NCBI RefSeq assembly: GCF_904846695.1 | Contig: NZ_CAJHBR010000001.1 | Span: 310,001 to 374,000 of the forward strand | Source of the DNA: Psychrobacter urativorans | GTDB taxonomy: Bacteria > Pseudomonadota > Gammaproteobacteria > Pseudomonadales > Moraxellaceae | Reading direction: 5' to 3' | DNA length: 64,000 nucleotides | Shown here: piece after piece, positions 9,694 to 19,402 of the stretch | How the letters are laid out: the number at the start of each line of letters is the position of its first letter | How positions within the stretch are numbered: position 1 is the stretch's first letter | Notes under the pieces: generated by a model | Databases searched by the model: none | What the model saw: only the letters and a program-made list of their open reading frames with translations | Told to the model about the DNA's origin: nothing | Position numbers and translations under genes: made by a program

Positions 9694-10641
9694 TTAGCAG
9701 TCGTGGCGATACTGAACAAAATTGCTGGAGGAGAGTGCTAAGGACTTAGTAGTCTCTAACTGGTAGCAAGTCAAGTAGCCACTATCTACCGCTGCAGAAT
9801 AGTCGGTACAAATAACTTGTGCACTTAAGGGCTGTGGTTCACCAGTTAGCCAATAATGGCCCACGAATACTAGTTTATCGGTCTTCAAAGTAAAGTCTAT
9901 ATTTTCTGCTAAGGCATCTATCGGAATCTGCGCTAATCCTGAATCTGGGGCGCGCGCAATTTGATGGATAGTGCGTTTATTTAATTCATCTAGCCACCAG
10001 CGTACTCGCACTCTTGAACGTTCAGTACCTTCTTTATCGATAATGACTAACCCTGCTGGTAGCGGGGTTTCTACTCCCTTTAGCACCCGCTCTAATGCCT
10101 CATAAGGCAAGCTGTGCTTTTGTGAGGTCATTATCAGTGCTCGCTCCGTTAGACAGTGATTAGCGCTCAATAACGGCTGTAATACCGCCATGCTGTCGAC
10201 ATCCCAGCAAGCATGGACAAAACAAGCGTAGTCAGTTTCAATCCATAATGGCAGCTCATATAAACGTGCCAGCCAATAACGATGTAAATCAGAACCAAAT
10301 GCTATCTCTGCCAAAAATGCTTGATGCTGAGCAGTATGGATAGCATTGTGCGGGCGTAAATACTGATCTGGCTCATTGGGGTCAATAGTAGCATAGGCTA
10401 AGGCATTGTATTCATGATTGCCCATAACCGCATCGGCCACATCAGCGTCTAACATGGCAAATACTAACTCTAAGGTGGCCAGCTGCTGCGAACCGCGGTC
10501 TATCAAGTCACCAATGAACAGCGCTCTATGATTGCTAGGAGGTTCAAAATATTGGCCGTTATGAACATAACCTAACTGCGTGAGCAAGCCAATAAGCTTG
10601 TCCGCATAACCGTGAATATCGCCGATAATATCTATAATCAT
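9694..10641 (-). CDS. Calcineurin-like metallophosphoesterase
   Basis: 315 residues with the metal-binding motifs of the PPP-type phosphoesterases in order: DIIGDIHGYADKL near residue 3, FIGDLIDRG near 43, MGNHEYNALAY near 73, and later VFVGHYWL (near 263), which supplies further metal-binding histidine. This is the class that includes bacterial Ser/Thr phosphatases and ApaH/PrpE relatives. The two-domain ApaH pattern is not complete, so diadenosine tetraphosphatase is not claimed. The substrate is unknown. It lies 46 bases downstream of the rhomboid gene and is probably cotranscribed with it. Confidence 0.82.
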   Translation of the reverse strand: MIIDIIGDIHGYADKLIGLLTQLGYVHNGQYFEPPSNHRALFIGDLIDRGSQQLATLELVFAMLDADVADAVMGNHEYNALAYATIDPNEPDQYLRPHNAIHTAQHQAFLAEIAFGSDLHRYWLARLYELPLWIETDYACFVHACWDVDSMAVLQPLLSANHCLTERALIMTSQKHSLPYEALERVLKGVETPLPAGLVIIDKEGTERSRVRVRWWLDELNKRTIHQIARAPDSGLAQIPIDALAENIDFTLKTDKLVFVGHYWLTGEPQPLSAQVICTDYSAAVDSGYLTCYQLETTKSLALSSSNFVQYRHDC

Positions 10642-10686
10642 AACTAGCTTTCTATACTGATTTTTTATACTAAAAGGTACAGCCCA

Positions 10687-11295
10687 CTAAAAGCTGGGCG
10701 AGAGTAAAGCGTTAATGAAATGTGGCAATATCTGAGGCTGTAGAGCAATAGTAGCTATTACCCCAAAGGCACCACCCCATAAGTGAGCCATATGATTGAT
10801 ATTAGAGCCACCACGCTTGTTGGCATAGATACTGTAAGCGACGTAGGCGACAGCGAATAAAATCGCAGGAATAGGCACGATTGCGAATAAATAAATCATG
10901 TCCCAAGGTGCTAGTAAGATAAAGGCGAACAATACTGCTGACACCCCACCTGAGGCGCCTAGGCTTAAGTAACTGGCATTGCCTTTATTTTTAAGATAGC
11001 TTGGAATCATCGCCACGACGATAGCCAAAACGTAGAACACTAAAAAACCATATCCTGCTAAAAAAGGCTGATATATGCCTTCAATAGCTCGACCAAAAAA
11101 GTATAAAGTGAACATATTAAACAGCAAGTGCATACTGTCCGCATGAATGAAACCGTGAGTGACAAAACGATCCCATTGCCCACTGCTTACTGCTGGTGGA
11201 TAAAAAATAAGACGATTAAACAAGGCCTTATTTTGCCATGCCAATAAGCTTACGATAACCGTAATAATGATAATAAGGGTGGTATGGTTCAGCAA
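10687..11295 (-). CDS. Rhomboid family intramembrane serine protease
   Basis: About 202 residues with six hydrophobic segments. The rhomboid hallmarks are HGFIHADSMHLLFNMFTLYFF (H-x5-H-x3-N region), the serine in LGASGGVSA and the catalytic histidine in NHMAHLWGG. It cleaves substrates inside the membrane; its targets are unknown. TTG 11295 is chosen because AAGGAA lies 7 bases upstream; an in-frame TTG at 11313 would place that site inside the gene. Expressed ahead of the phosphoesterase gene. Confidence 0.92.
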   Translation of the reverse strand: MLNHTTLIIIITVIVSLLAWQNKALFNRLIFYPPAVSSGQWDRFVTHGFIHADSMHLLFNMFTLYFFGRAIEGIYQPFLAGYGFLVFYVLAIVVAMIPSYLKNKGNASYLSLGASGGVSAVLFAFILLAPWDMIYLFAIVPIPAILFAVAYVAYSIYANKRGGSNINHMAHLWGGAFGVIATIALQPQILPHFINALLSPSF

Positions 11296-12544
11296 AGGGA
11301 GTTCCTTAGGCAAATACTAATTAATAAAAGGGTCAAAAGGCTACCAGCTAGCATAAAAGGGTATAGCAAAAATCTAACAAGTAGACCTTATCTTAGTGAC
11401 TTTAAAAATAAATCACAACGATAGCGCAGCGTAATTTACATACACATACAAATTTGTAATGACTAACTACTGCTTGAGTACCAGTGTCTTTATTACTTAT
11501 CACTCATTACTTATTTATTAAAAGATTGACTTAATAGTTAAATCTTTCCCTGCCTTAACGTAATCTGTCATCAAAGTTTTCACTAGCAAATTAGCTGTTA
11601 AAACAGCAGGTGACCATATGTGAATACTTAGCGATATGGATAGCTTCTGTAATCTCAGCGGTTATGTTAGCTAGCCAAAAGCTATCTATAGCCTATTAGT
11701 TCTATAATTACTATCAGTTACTACTATTGATTACTATTATTAGCTAAAAAACCTAAAGCATAAATAGAAAGTGAGGCCAATAAGTCTATCTTATATAAGT
11801 CTTTATTCAATACGCTAGCAGTCGATAAAAATATGAATCCTAACCAGTAATAATTATTCAATAGTCACTGATACCTGCATTATTAATCAGTTTTTATTAT
11901 TTCTTTACTATATTGTCCCATCTATATTCTGAGATAAAGAGTTAATTATTATCAATTATGGCTTATAGATTAGCAATTTAATAAGCTGATATTTCATTAA
12001 TTCTCGTAATAGATAGCGCTATCTGTTTATATTATGTTATCCATTCGTTGCGAATAGGGCTTAGAGTTACGTCTAACGACTGAAAAATTACTTATAGTAG
12101 CATTTACACAACATCAGGTTTATTGTAGTTCACAGTTGTCCACAATTATAATGTAGGCATCTATTAGGTCAGCATTTGTATTTGTATTTATTTTTATAAG
12201 TAGTTATTTAGTAGATGGTTCTTTATCTAACGAGTTTGATTGTTAGAAGTGGTTGTTGATTGAATTGTGCGCATCTTCTTATAATAAGTAACTAATAAGT
12301 AGTGCTACCAATTATTATAATCCTACTGTTTATTGAATTTTAAAAGATAATATCAGACGTAAGTCATTATTTTTTTATAAAATCGATTACGTTATGGATA
12401 AATATTTTAGGTATAGTGATGAGGTAGAACCGTAGTCAATAAACAATTCTACTAGGCAGCAATTTCATGGTTTTGATGTTTTAAGAAAAGTACCAATGAT
12501 TTAAAAGGTTGTTGGTAGACAATTATAACTTGAGGAAATATATT
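11296..12544. other. Long AT-rich gene-free region upstream of the OmpA-domain gene
   Basis: About 1.25 kb with dense stop codons in all frames and no family-like reading frame. It holds many short A/T-rich direct repeats (tattatt/ctatta type) and one DnaA-box-like word near 12135-12144. It must contain the promoters of the divergent rhomboid and OmpA-domain genes. It could be a long 5' untranslated leader, a decayed gene or an unrecognised RNA gene. Confidence 0.4.
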
Positions 12545-14176
12545 ATGGATATTATTAGTCATTTAACACGCACGGTCACTCCAGCAGTACTAGGTGGTGA
12601 TGATAACCCTGCTAAAAAGAACTTGCTTGAACAGTTCTATGCTGTTTTTGCCGCGCGTCTAGCAGACACAGACACTTATGGTCGCTTCGCTAACGAAAAT
12701 ATCGCTCGTGATGACCAAGGGTTTTATGATCGCGTATGGACAGAGGGTAGTCATCGTGATCAGATATCAAGTGAGTTATCAGCTGCGCACAATGTTGACG
12801 CTACTGCTTCACGTGGTTTAATCGCTATGGCAGCTCCTTTGGCTTATCACGAGATCAAAAGCTTGGCAGGTACTACGCCAGTACCGCAGTTCTTAAATGA
12901 CAATTTATCCAGCTATCAGCATCATATTCCTGCTTGGGCTAGTGCGGTTATCCCTGCTGGCATGTTAGTTGCCGCTCCTGCTGGCAAACGTATTTCTGAT
13001 ACTACCAGTATGGCGCCACTAGTACGTGAAGAAGAAGAAAAATCAGGCAGCTTTATGAAGGCATTATTGCCTATCATAGGTCTGATTATTTTGGCTGCTT
13101 TGGCTTGGGCCTTGTTACGTGGTTGCCAAGAAAACCCAGAGCCTGTAGGAACGCCTGTAGTCACTGAAGAGCAAGTAGCAGATAATGGTCAAGTCGCCGT
13201 TGCTGCCGATGTAGAGCCTGCTTCATTACGTATCGCTACTGGCGAAACGAGCAGCACTTTATATGCTTGTAGTATGACTGTTGGTGATGATGCGCTACAA
13301 GGTACTGTAATGAGTGCGATGAGCGGTGCCTTTGGTACAGAAGCTGATAAGTGTCGTGCTGATGTCGATAATAACTTTGCTATAGATATGCCAGCAGCCC
13401 CACAGCTTGCTGCTATCTTAGCGGTTATTAAAGATGTTCCTAACGCTAGTATGGTTATTAAAGGCGATAAAATCTTAGTAAACTCATCTGATGAGACTGT
13501 GCTAGCTAAACTAGTTAGTGACTTACAAGCTGTTGCCCCTGCTATGACAGTAGAAGCAGAAGGTCCATTAGATCTACAAGGCGAAATTGATGGTGGTTTA
13601 GCTGCCGCTGATGCCGCTATGGGTAGACTTGGCGAAAACCCAGATCCACGTGATGTTGCTCGTGCCTTAAGCTTACAAGTTATCAACTTTGAACTTGATG
13701 AAGCGCTTATTCCAGAAGCCAACAAGCCTTTCCTTGACCGCGCTGCTGCCCTTATTAAATCAGTACCGGATATGGCATTAACTATTGTTGGTAATACTGA
13801 TAGCTTAGCTTCAGATGCTTATAATTTAGATTTGTCACGTCAACGTGCAGAAGCTGTAAAAGATTACTTAGTGTCTAAAGGTGTCGATGCTAGTAAGTTA
13901 TCTACTAAAGGCGCAGGTGAATCTAACCCTATCGCTGATAACTCAACGGACCAAGGTCGTTTCCGTAACCGTCGTATTGAGTTTACAGTATATGATGAGT
14001 CAGCAATGGGTAAAGAAGAAGTAGTTACTGCTGGTACTAGTACCAATACTGCTACTAAAGGTACGGCTACTATGCCAGATCCTGATTTGAATCCACTTGA
14101 TAGCAACAATGATGATTTGCTACCAGATAGTGATGATCCAACTCAAGGTACTGCTTTAGATCCAAAGAAACCATAA
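12545..14176 (+). CDS. Membrane-anchored OmpA family protein with N-terminal DUF937-like domain
   Basis: 543 residues. The first 170 have no signal peptide and resemble DUF937 (Ala-rich, YHEIKSLAG). Then comes one membrane helix near 175-195 (LLPIIGLIILAALAWALL), a beta-alpha region with two short BON-like units, and a C-terminal OmpA/MotB peptidoglycan-binding domain (about 395-500: IVGNTDSLASDAYNLDLSRQ, then GESNPIADNSTDQGRFRNRR). The tail is acidic. The topology implies a cytoplasmic N-terminal domain and a periplasmic domain gripping the cell wall, unlike true outer-membrane OmpA. GAGGAA lies 7 bases before ATG 12545, which favours it over the upstream TTG 12509. Confidence 0.85.
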   Translation: MDIISHLTRTVTPAVLGGDDNPAKKNLLEQFYAVFAARLADTDTYGRFANENIARDDQGFYDRVWTEGSHRDQISSELSAAHNVDATASRGLIAMAAPLAYHEIKSLAGTTPVPQFLNDNLSSYQHHIPAWASAVIPAGMLVAAPAGKRISDTTSMAPLVREEEEKSGSFMKALLPIIGLIILAALAWALLRGCQENPEPVGTPVVTEEQVADNGQVAVAADVEPASLRIATGETSSTLYACSMTVGDDALQGTVMSAMSGAFGTEADKCRADVDNNFAIDMPAAPQLAAILAVIKDVPNASMVIKGDKILVNSSDETVLAKLVSDLQAVAPAMTVEAEGPLDLQGEIDGGLAAADAAMGRLGENPDPRDVARALSLQVINFELDEALIPEANKPFLDRAAALIKSVPDMALTIVGNTDSLASDAYNLDLSRQRAEAVKDYLVSKGVDASKLSTKGAGESNPIADNSTDQGRFRNRRIEFTVYDESAMGKEEVVTAGTSTNTATKGTATMPDPDLNPLDSNNDDLLPDSDDPTQGTALDPKKP

Positions 14177-14250
14177 GGTTAAAATATAACCCTGTTTAAT
14201 TTTAACTAGTAAATGATTAAAGTTTCTCAGACTGTAGTAACCCTAAAACA

Positions 14251-14283
14251 AAAACCGCGTCTTTAATGGACGCGGTTTTTTTG
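14251..14283. terminator. Bidirectional terminator between the OmpA-domain gene and nagZ
   Basis: An 11-bp stem of AAAACCGCGTC paired with GACGCGGTTTT, 6-base loop, then a run of T residues; A residues precede it for the opposite direction. Confidence 0.9.
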
Positions 14284-14341
14284 GTTTTATCTATGACTTT
14301 GCAACCCGCTATCGATGTTGCATGCTATAGCTAACTAGCTA

Positions 14342-15427
14342 TTATTTATAGTTAGTAGGATCTAGTAATTCGCTGACTTTATCTGATAGCTGCTCAGCCA
14401 TTGACGGAGCAAAAAAAGCCGTTGAGACCGCAAGTCTTGCTTGTTGCCAGTGTTGAAACTGCTGACAAGTTTCTTCAAGATTGCCTTGCCATTGCGGAAC
14501 CTTACCTCGCATGGTTTTAACTCGATTTTGATTAGGATAAGGCAGCTCTTGAGCTGCTTCAGCTGCTTCATGAGCCGCTACTCTATCATTACAAACTAAG
14601 GCGATATCACAACCCGCTTCAATCGCTGCTCGTACTCGTGCACTGACATCACCTGCAGCCTGAGCGCCTTGCATTGACAAGTCGTCGGAGAAAATTACAC
14701 CATCGAACTGTAGCTGCTGACGTAGAATATCTTGTAACCAAACTTTAGAGAACCCAGCAGACTTAGCGTCGATCTGCGAGAAAATAACATGGGCTGGCAT
14801 CACCGCATCAAGCCAAGGAAGGGTCTGTATAAAGGCTTGAATATCAGTCGCCATGATCTCATCAAAGCTACGCTCATCAATAGCTTCTGCAACATGCGAA
14901 TCTGGCGCAATGGCGCCATGACCAGGAAAATGCTTGCCAGTAGTTGCCATACCAGCGGCTTTCATACCTTGCATCAGCTGAGTACCTAGAGCCACAATTA
15001 TTTGCGGATCTTGGTGAAAACTGCGATCGCCAATCACTTGACTGATACCATCTCTGTCGAGCACAGGGGCAAAGCTGATATCGATACCTACTGCCAATAC
15101 TTCAGCCGCCATTAAATAACCACAATCATAAGCTAAGCTTAAAGCGCGGCTCGGATCTTGATCAAATAACTTACCCAGCTGACCCATAGCAGGCAGCTTA
15201 GTAAAGCCTTCGCGTAAGCGTGCTACACGACCTCCTTCTTGATCAACTCCTATTAATATATCAGGGTTGTGATGGCGAATATCGTCACATAAATGGCGTA
15301 CCTGCAAAGGCTCCTTTACGTTACGACCAAACAAAATTACGCCACCAACTTGGGCTTGCTTGATTAAGCTGATATCCTCAACTGTAAGTACTGTGCTATC
15401 AATATCAATCATTAATATGCCGTACAT
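14342..15427 (-). CDS. nagZ: Beta-N-acetylhexosaminidase (cell-wall recycling)
   Basis: Glycoside hydrolase family 3 enzyme that removes N-acetylglucosamine from anhydromuropeptides in the cytoplasm. Seen: GVILFGRNVKEP, GVDQEGGRVARL, the family signature KHFPGHGAIAPDSH with its catalytic His, and the nucleophile region IFSDDLSMQGA. At 361 residues it is slightly longer than the 335-350 usual. GGAGAA lies 6 bases before the ATG. In many gammaproteobacteria NagZ products feed AmpR-controlled beta-lactamase; no ampC or ampR is in view here. Confidence 0.96.
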   Translation of the reverse strand: MYGILMIDIDSTVLTVEDISLIKQAQVGGVILFGRNVKEPLQVRHLCDDIRHHNPDILIGVDQEGGRVARLREGFTKLPAMGQLGKLFDQDPSRALSLAYDCGYLMAAEVLAVGIDISFAPVLDRDGISQVIGDRSFHQDPQIIVALGTQLMQGMKAAGMATTGKHFPGHGAIAPDSHVAEAIDERSFDEIMATDIQAFIQTLPWLDAVMPAHVIFSQIDAKSAGFSKVWLQDILRQQLQFDGVIFSDDLSMQGAQAAGDVSARVRAAIEAGCDIALVCNDRVAAHEAAEAAQELPYPNQNRVKTMRGKVPQWQGNLEETCQQFQHWQQARLAVSTAFFAPSMAEQLSDKVSELLDPTNYK

Positions 15428-15980
15428 TGTCCATTCTCCAAAGTGCTATAGTTAAGTCAAAATTTATGGTTAGTTGTAGTTTACCGCGTTTACTATTATC
15501 GCTTGCTGATTAACTATAGCCTCTATTATAAGGCTAACTGCGCTAAAGTCTAACTAGCTGATATTATGTTATCGTTGGCATGCATTAATAGCTTTAATAA
15601 ACAGTCCTGATAAGTAGCCCATTAAAATAACGGTTATATTAGGCTTATCCAGCTATCTTTAGACAGAGTGCTAGATTAGCAACAGTGCGAGGATAAACAT
15701 AAAAGAAAGTTTGGTATAGCTAAGGACAGAGTGTAAGATTGTTTATACAGTTTGAGACAATTTGTCTTTAATTCGCATGCTACTATCAATTTTTCAACTA
15801 GATTTTTAGCTCAGTTTAAGTGGTTTTCAATGGCAGTTAAATCATTTGTTATCTAGCTTTGCACTATTTATAATTGATCAATCCTTAGACTATTAGCTTG
15901 TTAATTAACACCGATATTCAATAGCCCCAATAATAATTAGTTTCCAACTTAATACCACTATTCAAAACAACTAGGTAGAT
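15428..15980. other. Gene-free divergent region between nagZ and prc
   Basis: About 550 AT-rich bases between divergent genes. No open frame with protein features and no strong hairpin is visible. It should hold the promoters of both genes. Confidence 0.4.
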
Positions 15981-18194
15981 ATGATGAAAAAACAACCCGC
16001 ACAGTGGTTACTAAGCGCCGCTTCAGTTGGTCTCGCTGGTGTGATCTTGAGCCAAAGCTATGGCACGGCACTAGCAGACACTAATACAGAAGGCTTTGTA
16101 GGCACTCCAGAGCAAAAGCTCACTACTCGCCAGGTTGCCGCCTTACTTGATAGAAGCCATTATTTAAATCAGCCACTTGATACAAAGATGGGTAGTGAAA
16201 TTTTGGCGATGTACATTGATAGCTTAGATCCTAATCATACTTTGTTTTTGCAGTCTGACGTCGATGAGTTCACCAAAAAGTATGGTAGCGAGTTTGGCAA
16301 TCGTCTCAAACGTGGTGATCTATCAGCCGGTGTCGATGTATTTGAGCGTTATCGCAAACGCTCAAATGAGTATTTCGAGATGGCGACAAAAATGCTCAAG
16401 ACTAAAATAAAACTAACGGGAAACGAGACTATAGTACTGGATCGGGAAAAGCTCCCCCATTTCACTACTAAAAAAGCCCAACGCGATTATTGGGAGCAGC
16501 AATTAAAGTTCCAGCTTATGAGCATTACTTTAGGTCAAGAGGACGAAAAGGCTAAAGAAAAAGTATTCCTAAGTAATCCTGATATTACGCGTGGACAAGA
16601 TCTAGTACGTGATGATCAGCGTACGCCAAGTGAGATATTGATGAATCGTTTTTCGCGTCAGCAAGCACAAATGACGCGTCTTAACGATGACGAAATCATG
16701 GAAACCGTACTAAATACTGCCATGCTTACTTATGATCCGCACAGCAACTATTATGCCCCTGTTCAAGCTAATGAATTACAAATCCAATCCAGCTTACAGC
16801 TAGAAGGTATCGGGGTCTCTATCCGCCCTGATCGCAAAAACCCAGACTATACTCGTATTGTGACTTTAGTCGATGGGGGGCCAGCGGCTAAAAGTGGTCA
16901 AATCAAGCCTAATGACTTGATCATCGGTATTGCTAAAGACGGCAAAACTATGACCGACGTAGTAGGTTGGTCAACGCGTGAGATCGTCGGCCTTATTCGT
17001 GGTAAACGTGGCACTTCAGTGACACTAAAGGTACGTCAGCCCAATACTCCTGACGCCGCTGCTCGTACTATATCTGTAGTACGCGACATTATTCAGCAAG
17101 AAGAATCCGGTGTTACTCATCGAGTAGTAGAAGTCCAGCGTCCTAATATTGACGCTACTCCTAAACGCATAGGGGTGTTAGAGATACCTAGCTTTTATCT
17201 GAACTATCGTGCACGTCGTAATGGTGAAGACTATCGTAGTGTCAGCATCGATACCGAAAAAGCCTTAACAGAGCTTAATAAACAAAATATAGATGGGTTA
17301 GTCGTTGATCTACGTAATAACCCTGGCGGCTCATTAGATGAAGTGGCTAAAATGTTAGGGCTATTCGTCAAGAGTGGGCCACTAGTACAGATTCGTGATA
17401 ACCGAGGTAATATCCAAGTCTATCGTGATGATGATGGTGGCAAGCAGCTGTATGATGGCAAAATGGTGGTGATAACCAACTTAGCCTCAGCTTCTGCTAG
17501 TGAGATTTTTGCTGCTGCTATCCAAGACTATGGCCGTGGATTGGTAGTAGGTAGCACAACTACTGGTAAAGGTTCAGCACAAATCCAGCTGGATACTTTG
17601 GCATTGGGTTCGGCGACTTTGACTCAGCGTAAATTCTATCGAATCACTGGTGGTAGTACGCAGAATAAAGGTGTGGTACCTGATATCAAACTAGTCAATA
17701 TTTATGATGATGCGACTTTTGGTGAACGTGCTCAGAAAAAAGCTTTACCTTGGGATACTATAAAAACAGCGCCTTATAAGCCTGAAGCTAAGTTTAGTAA
17801 CAGTACTTTAGCCACGCTTAATCAGCAGTCAAAGATTCGTCAGCAGCAAGATCCGCAGTTTGTCTATCTGTCAACACTCAACGATATTCGTAATATGGAT
17901 GATGAGAAAAAACCTATAGATCTGGATATTAATAAGCGCCGTGCCAAAATGCAGCTGATCGAAAACCGTACTTTAGCCGCTGAAAATAAGCGTTTACAGG
18001 CTACTGGTGAAAAGCAATACTCTAACTGGAATACTTATCAAGCTGCTATGGATGCTAAGTTCGAAGAACTTAGTCAATTGAAAGAGAGTGAACGTCCCAA
18101 GCTACCAGAAAGTGAGGTGTTTGTTAATGAAGCGGCTTACTTGATGCTGAATGCTGAATCATCAGTACTAGCTAGTCCTGAGCAAAAACTATAA
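15981..18194 (+). CDS. prc: Carboxy-terminal processing (tail-specific) protease
   Basis: Periplasmic S41 protease that trims or degrades proteins from their C-termini and, in relatives, controls peptidoglycan hydrolases. A signal peptide (about 1-32) ends at GTALA. An N-terminal helical domain is followed by a PDZ domain near 265-350 (LEGIGVSIRPD, then DGGPAAKSGQIKPNDLI) and the S41 catalytic domain (VDLRNNPGGSLDEV; nucleophile Ser in TNLASASASEIFAAA; general-base Lys in TTTGKGSAQIQ). The C-terminal 150 residues are the charged helical tail seen in Prc. 737 residues, slightly longer than E. coli Prc. ATGATG gives two adjacent possible starts. Confidence 0.95.
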   Translation: MMKKQPAQWLLSAASVGLAGVILSQSYGTALADTNTEGFVGTPEQKLTTRQVAALLDRSHYLNQPLDTKMGSEILAMYIDSLDPNHTLFLQSDVDEFTKKYGSEFGNRLKRGDLSAGVDVFERYRKRSNEYFEMATKMLKTKIKLTGNETIVLDREKLPHFTTKKAQRDYWEQQLKFQLMSITLGQEDEKAKEKVFLSNPDITRGQDLVRDDQRTPSEILMNRFSRQQAQMTRLNDDEIMETVLNTAMLTYDPHSNYYAPVQANELQIQSSLQLEGIGVSIRPDRKNPDYTRIVTLVDGGPAAKSGQIKPNDLIIGIAKDGKTMTDVVGWSTREIVGLIRGKRGTSVTLKVRQPNTPDAAARTISVVRDIIQQEESGVTHRVVEVQRPNIDATPKRIGVLEIPSFYLNYRARRNGEDYRSVSIDTEKALTELNKQNIDGLVVDLRNNPGGSLDEVAKMLGLFVKSGPLVQIRDNRGNIQVYRDDDGGKQLYDGKMVVITNLASASASEIFAAAIQDYGRGLVVGSTTTGKGSAQIQLDTLALGSATLTQRKFYRITGGSTQNKGVVPDIKLVNIYDDATFGERAQKKALPWDTIKTAPYKPEAKFSNSTLATLNQQSKIRQQQDPQFVYLSTLNDIRNMDDEKKPIDLDINKRRAKMQLIENRTLAAENKRLQATGEKQYSNWNTYQAAMDAKFEELSQLKESERPKLPESEVFVNEAAYLMLNAESSVLASPEQKL

Positions 18195-18230
18195 TGGTAG
18201 ACTAGTCATTAAATTTGCCACTGAAATAGG

Positions 18231-18289
18231 CGCTAAAATTGTCGTTAGGTCGATGTAAGCATATGCTTACGTCTAATGACGTTTTAGCG
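18231..18289. repeat. Long imperfect palindrome after prc
   Basis: The core GTAAGCATATGCTTAC (18255-18270) is a perfect palindrome. Outer arms CTAAAA...GTCGTTAG and CTAATGAC...TTTTAG extend pairing to about 59 bases with small bulges. There is no T-tract, so it is not a classical terminator; it could stabilise the prc 3' end or be a dispersed repeat. Confidence 0.5.
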
Positions 18290-18546
18290 ACTTACTGACT
18301 TTGAGCTAATCTGCGATTATGGACTCACAGCACAATTTAATGATATTGTTTATCGATACTGTTTTAGGATACTAGGGATTGGTATTTTCTCACAGCGTAT
18401 AAATTGATCTAGGGATGGATTGCTGGTTATGGATGATAAAGCTGAATGACTGTTGGTTAGTGGGTACTTCGGGATTAAGTATTAACTAACGCTAGTAAAA
18501 ATAGTTAGACAACTGTTGTAAATTGACAGTTAAGTGAGTAATAGAG

Positions 18547-18578
18547 ACCGTATAGCGATTATCGTTATACGGTTTTGT
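18547..18578 (+). terminator. Terminator-like hairpin
   Basis: ACCGTATAGCGAT (18547-18559) pairs with ATCGTTATACGGT (18561-18573) with one G-U pair, followed by TTTGTTG. It is over 300 bases after prc, so it may end a separate short transcript. Confidence 0.5.
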
Positions 18579-18795
18579 TGCGTCTGGCGGCTAATTAATT
18601 TTTAGGGTTTAATAATGCCACTGAATAGTAGGTTATGGCTTTGAGATAGCTCGTTAAGGACGGTTATAGCTTGTTGCTGTAGAGGTTACAGGCATAGAAT
18701 TATTATTAATCTAGCAAATAGCTCTTATTCAATAATTACCATTAAATCACTCCTAGTAAATAACTGCTATTTATTAAATAACGATAATCAGCCAC

Positions 18796-18829
18796 AAAAA
18801 AGCCAGTAACTATTGCTACTGGCTTTTTT
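18796..18829. terminator. Terminator of the SlyD-type gene (bidirectional)
   Basis: The stem AAGCCAGTA / TACTGGCTT is flanked by A-run and T-run on the two sides, 88 bases beyond the stop codon of the minus-strand gene. Confidence 0.85.
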
Positions 18830-18916
18830 AGATTTAGACTATCAACCTGTTTAAATCTATAGATAGATCTTTGACAGAGTTATTGGCTAAATATTTCGCT
18901 AATCAATCAATTGAGA

Positions 18917-19402
18917 TCAGTGCTCAACGCCACCAGCACCATGAGTATGGCCGTGGTTTAGTTCGTCTTCAGTAGCTGCACGTACTTCTTGGATTTCAAC
19001 ATCAAAAGTCAAACGCTTACCAGCTAGTGGATGGTTAGCATCTACAGTAACTTCTTTGTCATTAACGTCAGTAACAGTAACTAGCATTACTTGACCGCCA
19101 GCTTCTGACTGAAACTGCATACCAGGCTGAATGTCTTCTACGCCTTGGAAATTGTCGCGAGGTACTTTTTGTACCGCTAGTTCTTGATATTCGCCGTAGC
19201 CATCAACAGGCTCAACGACTGCATTGACTCTTTCGCCAGCAGATTTACCTTCGAGTTGTTGCTCAAGGCCTGGAATGATGTTGCTATGGCCATGCAAATA
19301 AGCTAAAGGTTGACCTTCTGGAGACTGGTCAAGCACGTTGCCTTCGTCATCTTTTAAAGTATAGTTAAATTTGACAGCAGTATCTTTTGTGATAGTAGTC
19401 AT
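18917..19402 (-). CDS. SlyD-type FKBP peptidyl-prolyl cis-trans isomerase
   Basis: 161 residues. The FKBP core (VKFNYTLKDDEGNVLD, GHSNIIPGLEQQLEG) is interrupted by the insert-in-flap domain (about 70-125: EPVDGYGEYQELAVQKV, then NHPLAGKRLTFDVEI), the SlyD/FkpB arrangement that combines isomerase and chaperone activity. A short His-rich tail (HGHTHGAGGVEH) could bind nickel, as in SlyD, but is much shorter than the E. coli tail. AGGAT lies 6 bases before ATG, and a TATAAT-like element (19419-19424, minus strand) lies just upstream. Cytoplasmic; FkpB-like and SlyD-like roles cannot be separated by eye. Confidence 0.9.
   Translation of the reverse strand: MTTITKDTAVKFNYTLKDDEGNVLDQSPEGQPLAYLHGHSNIIPGLEQQLEGKSAGERVNAVVEPVDGYGEYQELAVQKVPRDNFQGVEDIQPGMQFQSEAGGQVMLVTVTDVNDKEVTVDANHPLAGKRLTFDVEIQEVRAATEDELNHGHTHGAGGVEH

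Larger units (their letters stand above)
18195..18916. other. Gene-free region between prc and the SlyD-type gene
   Basis: About 720 bases between convergent genes, more than a terminator pair needs. It holds three inverted repeats (18231-18289, 18547-18578, 18796-18829) and no credible reading frame. It may be the remains of a lost gene or a small RNA locus. Confidence 0.4.

Noticed and set aside
12135..12144. TTGTCCACAA resembling a DnaA box
   Set aside because: A single near-match without clustered boxes, dnaA/dnaN/gyrB neighbours or AT-repeat unit; not evidence of an origin.
13189..13725. Long open frame opposite the OmpA-domain gene
   Set aside because: Low-complexity Ser/Ala product, no ribosome site or family features; explained by codon bias of the gene on the other strand.
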